Below, piece after piece: positions 1 through 7,371 of a DNA stretch of 29,318 nucleotides. This stretch comes from an uncultured Oscillospiraceae bacterium (GTDB lineage Bacteria > Bacillota_A > Clostridia > Oscillospirales > Oscillospiraceae): the NCBI GenBank assembly GCA_900754605.1, contig CAAEDK010000319.1, positions 1 through 29,318 on the forward strand, read 5' to 3'. Each line of letters opens with the position of its first letter. Position 1 is the stretch's first letter. Below the pieces are notes generated by a model. That model saw only the letters and a list, made by a program, of their open reading frames with translations. It was not told where the DNA came from and made no database searches. The position numbers and the translations under genes were made by a program.

Positions 1-667
1 GATAGGTGGCTCCGGTGACGGCACCCGCCATGGTGAAGCCGTACTGGCCCTCGGTGCCGGCGGCGATGGACTCGTTGAGCTCGCCCATGGCCTCATAGAT
101 GGTGCGGCCGTCGGCGATCTTCAGGTCCTGCAGCTCGCCGGAGCCGGGATTGGAGGTCTTGACCAGCACAAAGGCGCACTTGTCCTCCCCCTTGGCGGCC
201 TCCAGGAAGGGCTTGATGGAATCGGAGCCCATATAGCCGTTGAGGGTGACGCAGTCGGCGTCAAAGGACTTGAACATCTGTCCCTCAATGGGCGCGCCGG
301 ACAGCCAGCCCTCGGCATAGGCGGCGGCGGTGGAGCCGATGTCGCCCCGCTTGATGTCGGCAATGACAAACAGCCCCTTCTCCTTGGCATAGCGGATGGT
401 GCGCTCCAGCATCTCCATCCCCTGCCAGCCCAGGTTCTCATAGTAGGCGCTCTGGGGCTTGACAGCGGGCACCACGTCGCACAGCGCGTCGATCAGCCCT
501 ACATTGAACTGCCAGATAGCCTCACAGGCTCCTCTTAGCCCCACCCCGTACTGGGCATAGGCAGCCTTGCGGATGTGCTCTGGCACATATTCGATGCGGG
601 CATCCAGCCCGGCCACGGTGGGGTTCTGTTTGGCAATGATTTTCTCCTGCAATACATCAAAAGACAT
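1..667 (-). CDS. pyrF: Orotidine 5'-phosphate decarboxylase, C-terminus cut by window edge
   Basis: Decarboxylates OMP to UMP, the last step of de novo pyrimidine synthesis, in the cytoplasm. About 222 N-terminal residues are visible, and the rest lies beyond position 1. The product starts MSFDVLQEKIIAKQNP and carries the phosphate-barrel signatures of the longer bacterial OMP decarboxylase subfamily: VAGLDAR near residue 20, a VKPQSAYYE segment, and the catalytic FVIADIKRGDIGSTA segment (the Lys-x-x-Asp type active site), followed by TLNGYMGSDSI. The ATG at 665-667 follows an AGAGAGGAAG stretch. It lies 70 bp downstream of pyrC on the same strand, so both are probably cotranscribed from the promoter at 2113-2141. 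Identification is firm; only the extent is unknown. Confidence 0.93.
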   Translation of the reverse strand, partial: MSFDVLQEKIIAKQNPTVAGLDARIEYVPEHIRKAAYAQYGVGLRGACEAIWQFNVGLIDALCDVVPAVKPQSAYYENLGWQGMEMLERTIRYAKEKGLFVIADIKRGDIGSTAAAYAEGWLSGAPIEGQMFKSFDADCVTLNGYMGSDSIKPFLEAAKGEDKCAFVLVKTSNPGSGELQDLKIADGRTIYEAMGELNESIAAGTEGQYGFTMAGAVTGATY

Positions 668-737
668 CGGTCTCTTCCTCTCTTTCTGTTCCTTTAGTCC
701 TACATAGGACAGCGGCCATTCTGCCGCCTGACGGGTC

Positions 738-2021
738 TTAAATGTTATCCTGGTAGATAACGTTTCCTGCCACAATGGTATACTTCACGCGGCCCTTTAC
801 CTTCCGGCCCCCAAAGGGGGTGTTTCTGGCTTTGGATGCGAACTGTTCCGGGTCGATGATCCACTCCTCCTCCGGGTCGAAAATGGTGATGTCGGCATCG
901 CTGCCTAGCGACAAGCGGCCCTTGGTTCCCAGACGGAGGATGGAGGCGGGATTATAGGTCATGCGGCGGATCAGGTCGGGCAACTTCATCCGCCCGGTAT
1001 GGTACAGTTCCGTCAGGGCGATGGCCAGAGAGGTCTCTAAACCGATCATTCCGCTGGGTGCCTTGGCCAGGGGACGGGCTTTCTCTTCAGCAGAGTGGGG
1101 GGCGTGGTCGGTGGCGATAGCGTCGATGGTTCCATCCTTCAGGCCCGCAATGATGCCCTTAATATCCTTGGCTGTGCGCAGCGGAGGGTTGACCCGGGCC
1201 AACGCCTCCTGGGTAAGGATTTCATCCTCAGTAAGTGTGAAGTACTGAGGACAGGTCTCACAGGTCAGCGCGATCCCCCGCTTTTTCATCCTCCGAATGA
1301 TGTCCACCGACTTGGCGGTAGACACGTGGCAGATATGGACGTGGGCCCCAGTCTCCTCCGCCAGCATGGCATCCCGCATGACTACGATTTCCTCCGCAAT
1401 GGCGGGGCGTCCCTCCATCCACAGCTGGCGGGAGACACTCCCCTCATTCACCGCCCGGTTGCCCACCATAGAGGTGTCCTCACAGTGACACAAGACAGGC
1501 AATTCCGCCCGCTTGGCGTGGATCAGTGCATCCCGCATCAGATTGGCGTTGTCCACATTGCAGCCGTCATCGGACAGAGCGGCGGCACCAGCCTTTTTCA
1601 AGGCATCTGCGTCGGTCAGCTCCTCTCCCCTCAGGCCCTGGGAAACTGCGCCCACAGGGTAGACATGGACACCATTGGCCCGGGCAGCTTTCTCACGAAT
1701 ATACTGAATCTGCTCCGGACTATCCACCACCGGGTCAGTATTGGCCATGCAGGCCAGGGATGTAACTCCACCGCGGGCAGCGGCGGCCGTGCCGGTGAAG
1801 ATATCTTCTTTATAGGTCAGACCCGGGTCTCGGAGATGGACGTGCAGATCCACCAACCCGGGACAGACCACCAGTCCGGTGGCATCGATCACCCGATCGG
1901 CCTCCGTCTGAATGTCCTTCTCCAGCTGGAGTACCTTTCCATTCTCAACATACAAGTCGAGAATGGAAACCGTCCCATTCACCGGATCCACTACCCGGCC
2001 GTTCTGAATCAGAAGTTTCAT
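738..2021 (-). CDS. pyrC: Dihydroorotase (class I)
   Basis: Zinc amidohydrolase that cyclises carbamoyl-aspartate to dihydroorotate in de novo pyrimidine synthesis. At 427 residues it has the usual class I length. Visible motifs are the HxH metal ligands in DLHVHLRDPG (H60, H62), SDDG at 150-153 (the Asp that bridges metals in class I enzymes lies here), further His ligands in LCHCED (about 178) and HICHVST (about 231), and the catalytic Asp in ATDHAPH (D305). The ATG at 2019-2021 is preceded by GGAGGAACC at good spacing. It is the first gene of a pyrC-pyrF unit with a strong promoter just upstream. A lone urease- or hydantoinase-type amidohydrolase is less likely given the pyrF neighbour. 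Confidence 0.97.
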   Translation of the reverse strand: MKLLIQNGRVVDPVNGTVSILDLYVENGKVLQLEKDIQTEADRVIDATGLVVCPGLVDLHVHLRDPGLTYKEDIFTGTAAAARGGVTSLACMANTDPVVDSPEQIQYIREKAARANGVHVYPVGAVSQGLRGEELTDADALKKAGAAALSDDGCNVDNANLMRDALIHAKRAELPVLCHCEDTSMVGNRAVNEGSVSRQLWMEGRPAIAEEIVVMRDAMLAEETGAHVHICHVSTAKSVDIIRRMKKRGIALTCETCPQYFTLTEDEILTQEALARVNPPLRTAKDIKGIIAGLKDGTIDAIATDHAPHSAEEKARPLAKAPSGMIGLETSLAIALTELYHTGRMKLPDLIRRMTYNPASILRLGTKGRLSLGSDADITIFDPEEEWIIDPEQFASKARNTPFGGRKVKGRVKYTIVAGNVIYQDNI

Positions 2022-2045
2022 TACATGGTTCCTCCAAAATAGACA

Positions 2046-2059
2046 GGGCCGATTGGCCC
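2046..2059 (-). promoter_or_regulatory. Short GC palindrome in the pyrC 5' leader
   Basis: The roughly 85-nt leader of pyrC contains GGGCC-AATC-GGCCC, a 5-bp perfect hairpin ending 24 nt before the ATG and just upstream of the ribosome binding site. No T-run follows it, and I see no PyrR-type conserved binding loop. It might modulate translation or be incidental. Confidence 0.3.
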
Positions 2060-2112
2060 GTGTGGTAAAACGAAAGGGCTGCCGTAAAAATGGGCAAACT
2101 CCGTTACGTTAA

Positions 2113-2141
2113 ATTATAGCGGAACCAGCAAGATTTAGCAA
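2113..2141 (-). promoter_or_regulatory. Sigma-A-type promoter of pyrC-pyrF
   Basis: On the minus strand TTGCTA (2136-2141) and TATAAT (2113-2118) are separated by exactly 17 bp. A transcript would start near 2106, leaving a leader of about 85 nt before the pyrC ATG. Confidence 0.8.
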
Positions 2142-2254
2142 CGCATTTTTCCTCAGAAAGGGAAAGAATAAAAAGGAACCGGTTTCACCCCGCTCCGGGG
2201 CGGCCGGCGAAACAGATCAACAGCAAAACTCGACACAAAAGGAGTGAACGGAAC

Positions 2255-2437
2255 ATGAACGGAACTGGTTGCGGCTGCGGAAAGTTCATTGCCGGTATGG
2301 CTGCCGGCCTGGCGGCTGGCACTGCCATCGGCATGACCATGGCCCCCTCCCGCTGGGAGATCAAACGTGCCGCCCACCGGGCAGCCAAGTCGGTGTCTGA
2401 CGCAGTGGAGACCCTGACTGACGCCATGGGAATGTAG
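2255..2437 (+). CDS. Small YtxH-like membrane-associated protein
   Basis: A 60-residue protein. A glycine- and alanine-rich hydrophobic stretch (KFIAGMAAGLAAGTAIGM, about 10-27) is followed by MAPSRWEIKRAAHRAA and a short amphipathic tail. This resembles the N-terminal region of YtxH/gas-vesicle-like small proteins of Firmicutes, where a Gly/Ala-rich transmembrane helix is followed by a 'P-x-S/G' turn and a basic helix. The ATG has an AAAAGGAGTGAAC ribosome binding site, and a strong terminator hairpin begins 10 bp after the stop. It stands alone between the divergent pyrC promoter and a secreted-protein gene. The function is unknown; the family call is by shape only. Confidence 0.75.
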   Translation: MNGTGCGCGKFIAGMAAGLAAGTAIGMTMAPSRWEIKRAAHRAAKSVSDAVETLTDAMGM

Positions 2438-2447
2438 CCCCACAATG

Positions 2448-2488
2448 GCCCCGGCAGAGCGAGTAGTAGCCTGCCGGGGCTTCATTTT
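2448..2488 (+). terminator. Intrinsic terminator after the YtxH-like gene
   Basis: A perfect 10-bp inverted repeat (GCCCCGGCAG at 2448-2457, CTGCCGGGGC at 2471-2480) with a 13-nt loop, followed by TTCATTTT. Confidence 0.85.
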
Positions 2489-2637
2489 GGGGAATCTGTC
2501 AACGAACAGAAACAAGGCGGATTTTCCTATCTCTCGGTGCCTGAGGCCGTCTTTCAGAGTTTTTTTCAGAAGTTTGAAACATTCTGTCTCCTGATGCAAT
2601 CATTTTGTAACCACTTTTTCATTTCTATGTAATCGCT

Positions 2638-2671
2638 TTGACAAGAGAATGACAGCGGAACATGATATACT
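2638..2671 (+). promoter_or_regulatory. Probable promoter of the secreted-protein gene
   Basis: A perfect TTGACA (2638-2643) lies upstream of an extended -10 element TGATATACT (2663-2671). The best -10 (TATACT) is 22 bp from TTGACA, while the 17-bp position reads CATGAT. The promoter is likely but its exact -10 is uncertain. Confidence 0.5.
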
Positions 2672-2705
2672 AAGTCCATACCAGATAAGAAAGGAGGGGC
2701 CTGCT

Positions 2706-3326
2706 GTGAAAAAGCTTCTGGCTTCCCTAACGATCCTGACCATCCTTGCTCTGCCGCTTGGAAGTGCCGCCTTTGCGGAGCAGCAGACGCCTTCCATCGA
2801 CCTCTCTGTGGAGGAGATCCACGGCAACATTCCCGCCCAGGCTGATGCAGCCCAGGCTATGTATCCTGCGGTCCACTCTCTGGTGCTGGCCATGACGGAG
2901 AATAACCTGGAATACGAACCGGAGAACAGCGAATTTCTGTGGACCAGCCTGTACTATATGCTCAGCCTGTACGGTCAGATGGATGAGCGGGCTGAGCTCA
3001 CGGATGACACCCTGATCCTCCCCTCTGAGATGGTTCGAGATTACGCTTCAGCCCTCTACCCACAGGTGGAGCAGCTTCCTGAGATCCCCTCTCCCATCTC
3101 TCAGCGAATCCGTTATCAGGCGTCTGATGACTCCTATCGTCTTGCTCGCGGCGACGAGGGCTTGGCTGAGGTGGTCCTCCAGGCTCCTATCACACTGGCC
3201 AGCGGCACGGTGGTTCTCACCGGGCAGCTCAACTCCCTTGAGGATGGCAGCGTCCTTCGGGACTTCCAGGTGACTCTCACCTCTCGGGACAGTATGTTCG
3301 GCTATGTGATTACAGATCTGACCTGA
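2706..3326 (+). CDS. Secreted or surface protein of unknown function
   Basis: 206 residues starting at a GTG (2706) behind AAAGGAGGGGCC. This start gives a textbook signal peptide: KK, a hydrophobic core LLASLTILTILALPLG, and a signal peptidase I site after AFA (residue 24). An upstream ATG at 2649 in the same frame would add 19 residues, but it has no ribosome binding site and would spoil the signal. The mature part is acidic and has no motif I recognise. Its C-terminal half (LASGTVVLTGQLNSLEDGS...FQVTLTSRDSMFGYVI) looks like alternating beta strands. There is no lipobox cysteine and no sortase or membrane anchor. It is monocistronic, with its own promoter and a strong terminator. Likely exported; function not inferred. 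Confidence 0.8.
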   Translation: MKKLLASLTILTILALPLGSAAFAEQQTPSIDLSVEEIHGNIPAQADAAQAMYPAVHSLVLAMTENNLEYEPENSEFLWTSLYYMLSLYGQMDERAELTDDTLILPSEMVRDYASALYPQVEQLPEIPSPISQRIRYQASDDSYRLARGDEGLAEVVLQAPITLASGTVVLTGQLNSLEDGSVLRDFQVTLTSRDSMFGYVITDLT

Positions 3327-3366
3327 CCCCACTTAGATATTCTCCTTATCCTCTTTGATTTTTGAT

Positions 3367-3404
3367 GGAAGGGCGCACCTTATGGTGCGCCCTTCCGTCT
3401 TTTC
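3367..3404 (+). terminator. Intrinsic terminator after the secreted-protein gene
   Basis: A perfect 13-bp stem (GGAAGGGCGCACC at 3367-3379, GGTGCGCCCTTCC at 3384-3396) with a 4-nt loop, followed by GTCTTTTCCT. Confidence 0.9.
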
Positions 3405-3479
3405 CTCTCCGCCCAACTCTTGAGGGATTTTTTTACTGCTCCACTCATACTTTATCAACAGACATGATTTTAGAAAACC

Positions 3480-3508
3480 TTAATCTTTTTTTCAACGTTC
3501 TTTATACT
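3480..3508 (+). promoter_or_regulatory. Possible promoter of the papain-fold hydrolase gene
   Basis: TATACT (3503-3508) with a weak -35 TTAATC (3480-3485) at 17 bp, in AT-rich DNA about 40 bp upstream of the start codon. Confidence 0.4.
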
Positions 3509-3547
3509 CTTTCTGATATCCTGAGTACAAAGAAAGGGGGAATTTTG

Positions 3548-4111
3548 ATGGCCAGCTTCACTTCTGACACATTCCAAAGTACCCAGACGCACTCCATCTA
3601 CATTCTTCTCACTCGCTCCGAGACCTGGTTCTCCCGGCTCATTCACCTGGTCACTTCGGACTGTTACACTCATGCTTCCATCGGCCTGGACGGCCCCTCC
3701 GGGCCCTTTTACAGCTTCGCCCGCAAACATAAACACTTTGCCCTCCCCGCCGGTTTGGTGGAGGAGCGTCCAGGCATCAGAAACCGTCAGATCCCCTGCT
3801 GTCTCTACAAATTGAAAGTCTCCGATTCGGTCTATCGCCGTCTCCGGCAGCAGCTCTCCAGGATGTACCACCAGCGAGAACTCTATCACTACAATCTGCT
3901 AGGCGTTCTGTCCTGCTATTTCAACCGCCCACTCCGCCGGAAGAACCACTATTTCTGCTCCCAGTTTGTGGCCACGCTGCTGGAGGAGTGCGGTGCAGTA
4001 GAACTCTGGAAAAATCCTGACCTGGTACGTCCTGCCGACTTCTGCCGTCTGGCTGCCCTGCAGGCGGTACACAAAGGCCCTTTGGACAGTCTGATGGCTG
4101 CTCCCACATAA
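3548..4111 (+). CDS. Permuted papain-like (YiiX/NlpC superfamily) hydrolase
   Basis: 187 residues. The start at 3548 is chosen because AAAGGGGG precedes it; the same frame stays open 62 codons further upstream but that part has no protein-like composition. The layout fits circularly permuted NlpC/P60 (YiiX-like) proteins: an N-terminal strand HSIYILLTRSET, a histidine in CYTHASIGL (H42), and a later nucleophile-type cysteine at the start of a helix in NHYFCSQFVATLLEECG (C137). Members of this superfamily hydrolyse amide or thioester bonds in peptidoglycan, lipids or proteins; the substrate here cannot be read. There is no signal peptide, so it is probably cytoplasmic. It stands alone, with a hairpin shared with the convergent GNAT gene. 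The fold call is moderately sure and the activity is inference. Confidence 0.75.
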   Translation: MASFTSDTFQSTQTHSIYILLTRSETWFSRLIHLVTSDCYTHASIGLDGPSGPFYSFARKHKHFALPAGLVEERPGIRNRQIPCCLYKLKVSDSVYRRLRQQLSRMYHQRELYHYNLLGVLSCYFNRPLRRKNHYFCSQFVATLLEECGAVELWKNPDLVRPADFCRLAALQAVHKGPLDSLMAAPT

Positions 4112-4160
4112 ACAGCCCTCTCCAAAGTATTTTGGAGAGGGCTGTATGTTGTAATTGTAT
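4112..4160. terminator. Bidirectional terminator hairpin between convergent genes
   Basis: A perfect 15-bp inverted repeat (ACAGCCCTCTCCAAA at 4112-4126, TTTGGAGAGGGCTGT at 4131-4145) with a 4-nt loop lies between the rightward hydrolase gene and the leftward GNAT gene. The T-rich tail on the plus strand is interrupted and the minus-strand tail (TTTATGTG) is short. Confidence 0.75.
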
Positions 4161-4166
4161 GTTCTT

Positions 4167-4703
4167 TCACCCATTCGCAGCCCACTGCGATCGGGTGAGG
4201 GCAAAAAAGTGGGTCAATCGCCGTTCTCCTAACAACGGCACATCGGTCTCCTGGGAAAACTGATGGCGAAATCCGCACTTCTCAATGACTCGGCGGGACT
4301 TGGCGTTCCCGTCATAGTGATTGCACCAGATAGTTTCAAGACCCAACTCCGTGAACCCCCAATGAATCAGTGCCCTGGACGCCTCCGGGATCAGCCCCCG
4401 GCCCCAGAATGCGGGATTGAGGGCATAGCCCAGCTCATCATCCGGGCCCGGAAGTTCCTTCCGGTGCTCCCCCACAAAGCCGGCTGAGCCGATCACCCGG
4501 CCGCTTTCCCGCTCCGTCACTGCAAATACATTTGGGGCCGAAAACACCGTCCGAATGATCTCCAGGCTGTTTTCAACGCTGGTATGGGGTGGCCACCCCG
4601 CGATGGGCCCCACCCGGGGGTCCCGGGCATAGTCATATAGCTCCGCCGCATCCTTCTCCTCGAAAGGGCGAAGCAGCAGGCGTGATGTCATCAGTATGGA
4701 CAT
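4167..4703 (-). CDS. GNAT acetyltransferase, RimJ/RimL type
   Basis: 178 residues. The ATG at 4701-4703 is chosen because GAGAGGAT precedes it; the frame extends 17 codons further upstream without a ribosome binding site. The opening TSRLLLRPFEEKDAAELYDY is typical of RimJ/RimL-like N-acetyltransferases, followed by the acetyl-CoA motif in LGYALNPAFWGRGLIPEASR (about 91-110) and the C-terminal NAKSRRVIEKCGF (about 133-145). Such enzymes transfer acetyl from acetyl-CoA to protein N-termini or small amines; the acceptor is unknown. It lies 84 bp downstream of hflX on the same strand and may be transcribed with it. Confidence 0.88.
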   Translation of the reverse strand: MSILMTSRLLLRPFEEKDAAELYDYARDPRVGPIAGWPPHTSVENSLEIIRTVFSAPNVFAVTERESGRVIGSAGFVGEHRKELPGPDDELGYALNPAFWGRGLIPEASRALIHWGFTELGLETIWCNHYDGNAKSRRVIEKCGFRHQFSQETDVPLLGERRLTHFFALTRSQWAANG

Positions 4704-4770
4704 AGATCCTCTCTCCGTAAAAGGGGGCGGCTTTTCAGCGCAGATACCCTCCACACCGAAAAACCGCCCA

Positions 4771-4794
4771 TTCCTAACTCCTAATTTCTAACTT
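4771..4794 (-). repeat. RARTTAG heptamer array, copy 1 (3' end of hflX)
   Basis: On the minus strand this reads AAGTTAG-AAATTAG-GAGTTAG-GAA: three tandem heptamers. The hflX stop codon TAG is the end of the first heptamer. Related arrays sit at 15847-15872 and 17741-17769. Confidence 0.75.
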
Positions 4795-6077
4795 TCCCAG
4801 GGTTCCTTATGGGGCTGCCATCCCTCCACCAGAGGGCCCAGCTGCCCGATGGTTCTGGGCGTGCAGACGGCTACTACATCGATGGTCTCTCCATAGTCCA
4901 CCTGCTCTACCTTGGCCTCTTGGTACAACCGGTCCAGTAACCCGCCCTTCTCATAGGGCAGGTGGATGGTCACCCGCTTTACCCCGCTGTCCAGTCGCTG
5001 CCCAATGGCCTCCAAAAGGGTGGGAAGCCCCTCGCCAGTGCGGGCAGAGATGGAGACGATGTTTTCCCCATGGGGACGGATTTCCCCCGTCCACAGGTCG
5101 CATTTGTTGAACACCTCCAGCCTGGGAGTCTGGTCAGCTCCCAGCTCGTGGATAAGCTGATCCACTACCGCCGCCTGCTCCCGCCACTCGGGATTGGACG
5201 CATCAATGACATGGAGCAGCAGATCGGCAAAAGAGAGTTCCTCCAAGGTGGCCTTAAAAGCCTCCACCAGATGGTGGGGCAACTTGCGGATAAAGCCTAC
5301 CGTGTCGGACAGGAGCACAGTACAGGTGTCCGAGATCTCCAGGGTTCTGGTGGTGGTGTCCAGAGTGTCGAACAGCCGGTTGTTGGCCGGGATCTCCGCC
5401 CCGGTGAGTTTGTTCAGCAGGGTAGACTTTCCGGCATTGGTATAACCCACGATGGCCACTACCGGCACCTCGTTTTTGATCCGCCGCTCGCGCTGGGTGG
5501 CGCGCACCCGGCGCACATCCCGAAGCTCATCCTCCAACTTGGCGATCTTTCTGTGGATGTGCCGCCGGTCAGTCTCCAACTGAGTCTCGCCGGGGCCGCG
5601 GGTTCCGATGGCGCCCTCCTGCCGCTCCAAATGGGTCCACATACCCAGCAGTCTGGGCAGCAAATACTTGTACTGAGCCAGTTCTACCTGGAGCCGCCCC
5701 TCCCGGGTACGGGCACGTTGAGCAAAGATATCCAGGATCAGAGCGGAGCGATCCATCACCGCCACCTTCAACTCTTCGCTAAGTACCCGCTGCTGAGAGG
5801 GGGACAAGCTATTATCAAAGATGACCATATCCGCATCCATTGCCCGGACCAGCTCCCGGACCTCTGCCACCTTGCCTTCACCGATGAAGGTACGCGGGTC
5901 GGGGCTATCCTTAGACTGGAGCACAGTCCCAACACACTCGCCTCCTGCCGTCTCCAGCAGATCAGACAGTTCCTCCATAGTCTCCTCTGTGGCGTTCTCT
6001 TCTACGGACAGCCGGTGGGCCCACAGACCTACCAGCACCGCCCGGTTTTTCTTTTCTTGTAAATCGTTCTGGGTCAT
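4788..6077 (-). CDS. hflX: GTPase HflX, ribosome-associated
   Basis: 429 residues. HflX-family GTPases bind 50S/70S ribosomes and help split or rescue stalled ones. The start at 6077 (MTQNDLQEKK) follows GGGAGGATGT; an ATG 14 codons upstream lacks a site. The N-terminal HflX domain carries FIGEGKV (about 64-70) and LSPSQQRVL (91-99), followed by the conserved GxGExQLExDRR linker (GPGETQLETDRR, about 161-172). The Ras-like G domain has G1 GYTNAGKST (211-219), G3 DTVGF (258-262), G4 NKCD and G5 SARTGEG. The C-terminus has the usual short beta domain. It lies 59 bp downstream of the flavin-reductase-like gene. The last codons are part of a heptamer repeat array. Confidence 0.95.
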   Translation of the reverse strand: MTQNDLQEKKNRAVLVGLWAHRLSVEENATEETMEELSDLLETAGGECVGTVLQSKDSPDPRTFIGEGKVAEVRELVRAMDADMVIFDNSLSPSQQRVLSEELKVAVMDRSALILDIFAQRARTREGRLQVELAQYKYLLPRLLGMWTHLERQEGAIGTRGPGETQLETDRRHIHRKIAKLEDELRDVRRVRATQRERRIKNEVPVVAIVGYTNAGKSTLLNKLTGAEIPANNRLFDTLDTTTRTLEISDTCTVLLSDTVGFIRKLPHHLVEAFKATLEELSFADLLLHVIDASNPEWREQAAVVDQLIHELGADQTPRLEVFNKCDLWTGEIRPHGENIVSISARTGEGLPTLLEAIGQRLDSGVKRVTIHLPYEKGGLLDRLYQEAKVEQVDYGETIDVVAVCTPRTIGQLGPLVEGWQPHKEPWES

Positions 6078-6136
6078 ACATCCTCCCATGGGATTTGATT
6101 TCTTTGCAGAGGGAAGCATCCGCTCCCACCCGCCAG

Positions 6137-6637
6137 TTATCTCTGGTATGCCTCTACAATCTCACCCAGGTACATGATGTGGTAGTCCTGTCCTGGATAC
6201 CACTTCTCTTTCACATCTTCAGGCATCCGGTCGGGATCCATAGGATGAATATATTGCTTGCGGCAAACCAGAACCAGTTCAGCCTGCTCAAAATAGGGCG
6301 CACCACACTCCGCCGTTTTGACAGTAAAACCGCACTCCTTGATCTTATCCACTTCACGCCCGCTCTTATCTCCACACAAGGCCAAAGCTTGACGGTATTC
6401 CTCACCGAAAAAGGCAAGCGTAAAATATTCCTCCCGATTTACAAACTCCCGTGTATAACGCTGGGGCCGGATATAACAGGTGGCTGTTGGCGCTCCCCAG
6501 AGCACTCCCAGTCCACCCCAAGCGGCAGTCATGGTGTTGCACTGCTCCGCCGTTCCGGCGGTAATGAGCATCCACTGGTCTCCAATCAGGGAAAATACAT
6601 TTTGTCTAATCTCTTTGGGATCGATACGCTTCAGCAT
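6137..6637 (-). CDS. Flavin reductase-like (FMN-binding split-barrel) protein
   Basis: 166 residues. The start MLKRIDPKEI at 6637 follows AAAAGGAGGTAC with ideal spacing; 26 further upstream codons are open but have no site. The sequence has the flavin reductase-like domain pattern: NVFSLIGDQWMLITAG, then NTMTAAWGGLGVLWG and TCYIRPQRYT, where backbone and Thr/Ser residues in this family bind the FMN phosphate, and later FTLAFFGEEYRQAL. The C-terminus HIMYLGEIVEAY matches the strand that closes the barrel. Relatives reduce free flavin with NAD(P)H or act as small flavoproteins; the partner is unknown. It starts 71 bp after the rpmE terminator and precedes hflX. Confidence 0.85.
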   Translation of the reverse strand: MLKRIDPKEIRQNVFSLIGDQWMLITAGTAEQCNTMTAAWGGLGVLWGAPTATCYIRPQRYTREFVNREEYFTLAFFGEEYRQALALCGDKSGREVDKIKECGFTVKTAECGAPYFEQAELVLVCRKQYIHPMDPDRMPEDVKEKWYPGQDYHIMYLGEIVEAYQR

Positions 6638-6707
6638 GACAAGTACCTCCTTTTGAATTCCTTCCAGCTTATTCTGAAGGGCGCTCCAACAGTCTGGAGC
6701 AGCAAAA

Positions 6708-6746
6708 AATGACAAAAAGCCGCACCGAAACCTCGGTGCGGCTTTT
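6708..6746 (-). terminator. Terminator after rpmE
   Basis: On the minus strand GCCGCACCGA-GGTT-TCGGTGCGGC (10-bp perfect stem, 6719-6742) is followed by TTTTTGTCATTTTTT. The plus-strand side also has TTTT, so it could act both ways. Confidence 0.9.
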
Positions 6747-6757
6747 GAGACGCAATC

Positions 6758-6964
6758 TTACTTCTTGTCCAAGCCAAACTTCTTGTTGAAGCGGCTGACA
6801 CGTCCGCCGGTATCCACCATCTTCTGCTTACCGGTGTAGAAGGGGTGACACTTAGAGCACACTTCAACACGGATGTCCTGCTTGGTGGAACCAGTCTCGA
6901 TCACGTTGCCGCAGGCGCACCGGATGGTGGTCTGCTGATAGTCGGGATGAATTCCTGCCTTCAT
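6758..6964 (-). CDS. rpmE: Ribosomal protein bL31, zinc-binding form
   Basis: 68 residues, a component of the 50S subunit at the inter-subunit bridge. It begins [10 protein letters not shown] and carries the paired zinc ligands CAC (residues 18-20) and CSKC (37-40), followed by the family signature [17 protein letters not shown]. The presence of the cysteines makes this the C+ (zinc-containing) form rather than the zinc-free paralogue. The ATG at 6962-6964 follows AAAGAGGTGAAG. It is a single-gene unit with its own promoter (7016-7044) and terminator. Confidence 0.98.
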   Translation of the reverse strand: MKAGIHPDYQQTTIRCACGNVIETGSTKQDIRVEVCSKCHPFYTGKQKMVDTGGRVSRFNKKFGLDKK

Positions 6965-7015
6965 TGTATCTTCACCTCTTTCTCCATGGAGGATCGTTTC
7001 GTAAACGCAACTGAT

Positions 7016-7044
7016 ATAATAGCACAACTTACTTGAAAATGCAA
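7016..7044 (-). promoter_or_regulatory. Promoter of rpmE
   Basis: Minus-strand TTGCAT (7039-7044) and TATTAT (7016-7021) with a 17-bp spacer, about 50 bp upstream of the rpmE ATG. Confidence 0.75.
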
Positions 7045-7080
7045 GTAGATTTTCTGATTTTTTTCAGTTTTTCACCTTCA

Positions 7081-7119
7081 TAGAAAAACGTGGCCGCAAA
7101 GTAAACTTTGCGGCCACGT
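7081..7119 (-). terminator. Terminator of the tRNA-Ser pair
   Basis: A perfect 14-bp stem (7088-7101 with 7106-7119), 4-nt loop, then TTTTT. The 5' arm starts at the last A of the encoded CCA end of tRNA-Ser(GCT), so there is no spacer between tRNA and terminator. Confidence 0.92.
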
Positions 7120-7210
7120 GGCGCAGAAGGAGGGATTCGAACCCTCGCTCGGTTTAACCCGACTACTCCCTTAGCAGGGGAGCCCCTTATAGCCACTTGG
7201 GTACTTCTGC
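7119..7210 (-). tRNA. tRNA-Ser (anticodon GCT)
   Basis: A 92-nt class II tRNA with CCA encoded. The acceptor stem is GCAGAAG/CTTCTGC. The anticodon stem CTCCC/GGGAG encloses loop CTGCTAA, giving anticodon GCT (reads AGC/AGU). There is a long variable arm (GTCGGGTTAAACCGA) as expected for serine, and the T arm is AGGGTTCGAATCCCT. It is second in a two-tRNA transcript, 44 bp after tRNA-Ser(TGA). Confidence 0.97.
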
Positions 7211-7254
7211 ATGGCTACAACCGACATTACATATCAAGCACTGGATGAAAAAAG

Positions 7255-7342
7255 TGGCGGAGAGAGTGGGATTCGAACCCACGGCTCTTGACGAGTCACC
7301 GGTTTTCAAGACCGGCTCCTTAAACCACTCGGACATCTCTCC
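7255..7342 (-). tRNA. tRNA-Ser (anticodon TGA)
   Basis: An 88-nt class II tRNA with CCA encoded. The acceptor stem is GGAGAGA/TCTCTCC. The anticodon stem CCGGT/ACCGG encloses loop CTTGAAA, giving anticodon TGA (reads UCA and other UCN codons by wobble). The variable arm is CTCGTCAAGAG and the T arm GTGGGTTCGAATCCCAC. Confidence 0.97.
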
Positions 7343-7371
7343 TCATCTCGTTGCAATCAGAGGCGAGTTAT

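Noticed and set aside
2022..2112. PyrR-type attenuator in the pyrC leader
   Set aside because: The conserved PyrR-binding loop and an anti-terminator/terminator pair are absent; only a 5-bp hairpin is seen.
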